This document shows, piece by piece, positions 63,551 to 64,000 of a stretch of DNA of 64,000 nt (position 1 is the stretch's first letter; each line of letters begins with the position of its first letter). The translations under genes and the position numbers were made by a program. The stretch is from Infirmifilum sp. NZ (GTDB lineage Archaea; Thermoproteota; Thermoprotei; Thermofilales; Thermofilaceae), in assembly GCF_022693705.1 (NCBI RefSeq), contig NZ_CP094288.1, positions 1,474,451-1,538,450 of the forward strand, written 5' to 3'. Below the pieces are notes generated by a model. It was not told where the DNA came from and did no database searches. It worked only from the letters and a program-made list of their open reading frames with translations.

Positions 63551-64000
63551 TCAGATCTCGTTCGAGGCAACCATCCTGTACGCAGTCGCCATGTCCACGA
63601 GCTCGTACCTCGACAGCGCCTCAAGCACCCTCGGGTACGCGCGCCCGCCTCTCATGTAGATGGAGCTGTCGTGCCACAGCAGCGTGACCAGCCTCGCGCC
63701 CCGGCCCCTAAGCCTCTCGACGCAGCCGGCGATGAAGGGCACAACCCCCTCCTCGTCCAGCCGGTCGTACGTGAACATGTACGCGTCCATGAGCGTCACG
63801 GGGAACTCCACCACCCCCTCCACCTCGAAGAAGCCCGCGTTTCGCTCGTCGCAACCGCCCTTCGCGTACGAGACGCTGGAGTCGAACCTCACGCCCAGAG
63901 AGCGCAGAGCCGCGAAATCCGGGACCCGGAGGAAGTGGCCCCGCGTCCCCTCAACCCTGAAGCCCAGCCGCTCCATGAAAGCCTTCTCCTCCGCGACGCG
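63551..64000 (-). CDS. Polysaccharide deacetylase family protein (N-terminus outside the window)
   Basis: The minus strand is open from position 64000 down to the TGA at 63551-63553, about 149 codons. The part seen is the C-terminal portion of a NodB-like deacetylase. It reads VAEEKAFMERLGFRVEGTRG, then HFLRVPDFAALRSLGVRFDSS, a common pattern in family members that act on glycans. A histidine-aspartate pair in TLLWHDSSIYMRG may belong to the active site. An internal ATG at 63976 is not the true start because family-like residues continue upstream of it. It may act with the ATP-grasp/HAD enzyme and the nucleotidyltransferase in surface glycan synthesis. Confidence 0.75.
   Translation of the reverse strand, partial: RVAEEKAFMERLGFRVEGTRGHFLRVPDFAALRSLGVRFDSSVSYAKGGCDERNAGFFEVEGVVEFPVTLMDAYMFTYDRLDEEGVVPFIAGCVERLRGRGARLVTLLWHDSSIYMRGGRAYPRVLEALSRYELVDMATAYRMVASNEI

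Noticed and set aside
1-64000. tRNA and rRNA genes
   Set aside because: I looked for T-loop-like GTTC-A-TC blocks with matching acceptor stems and for conserved rRNA stretches and found none that hold up. A dedicated covariance search could still reveal an intron-containing tRNA.

Overview
The window reads as chromosome of a hyperthermophilic, probably anaerobic archaeon of the Thermoproteota (Crenarchaeota). The clues are a high G+C coding pattern, short AT-rich TATA boxes placed about 25-30 bases before mostly leaderless ATG, GTG or TTG starts, and archaeal families such as pantoate kinase, ApgM phosphoglycerate mutase, a RadA/KaiC-like ATPase, SerK-like and AbrB-PhoU proteins, and complex I-like modules without an NADH-oxidising part. 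A Thermofilum-like lineage would fit, but this is inference from gene content and no rRNA or tRNA gene was seen to test it.

Layout. 0-9 kb: a nickel/cobalt permease (cbiM, cut by the window edge), two UbiA-family prenyltransferases (MenA-like and heme O synthase-like), an MFS transporter, a decayed winged-helix/SWIM gene pair followed by a GC-rich structured stretch, NAD synthetase, ApgM and a V4R regulator-like protein. 9-16.5 kb: an accessory stretch with a TnpB element and its likely omega RNA, the intact winged-helix/SWIM pair, an ECF transporter S component coupled to pantoate kinase, an antitoxin-like gene, acylphosphatase and an unfamiliar zinc-binding protein. 16.5-24.3 kb: two moeA genes, a phosphate ABC transporter (pstSCAB) and a KaiC-like ATPase. 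24.5-38 kb: a sugar-nucleotide epimerase, biotin ligase, a metallo-beta-lactamase-fold hydrolase, a radical SAM operon, a purine operon guaB-amidohydrolase-guaA, two AbrB-PhoU regulators, an alternative GlmU and a SerK-like protein.

38.4-55.8 kb is the centrepiece: two complete complex I-related gene sets in a row on the same strand. The first encodes a true group 4 [NiFe] hydrogenase (all four nickel-binding cysteines present). It carries an unusual ferredoxin-NuoA fusion and an antiporter-like subunit whose key TM7 lysine is a glutamate. The second is an 11-gene nuoABCDHIJKMLN set without nuoEFG, with all nickel ligands lost from NuoD. Together they could couple ferredoxin oxidation to H2 evolution and to reduction of a quinone or another acceptor, both with ion pumping. 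The cbiM (nickel supply), MenA-like and CtaB-like genes at the left edge are consistent with this.

55.8-64 kb: glutamine synthetase, an SIS-domain protein, a second V4R protein, a nucleotidyltransferase, an ATP-grasp/HAD fusion, a solitary tnpB-tail/omega-RNA-like remnant, a coiled-coil membrane protein and an incomplete polysaccharide deacetylase. Most starts below were chosen from the distance to a visible TATA box, so they are inferences.
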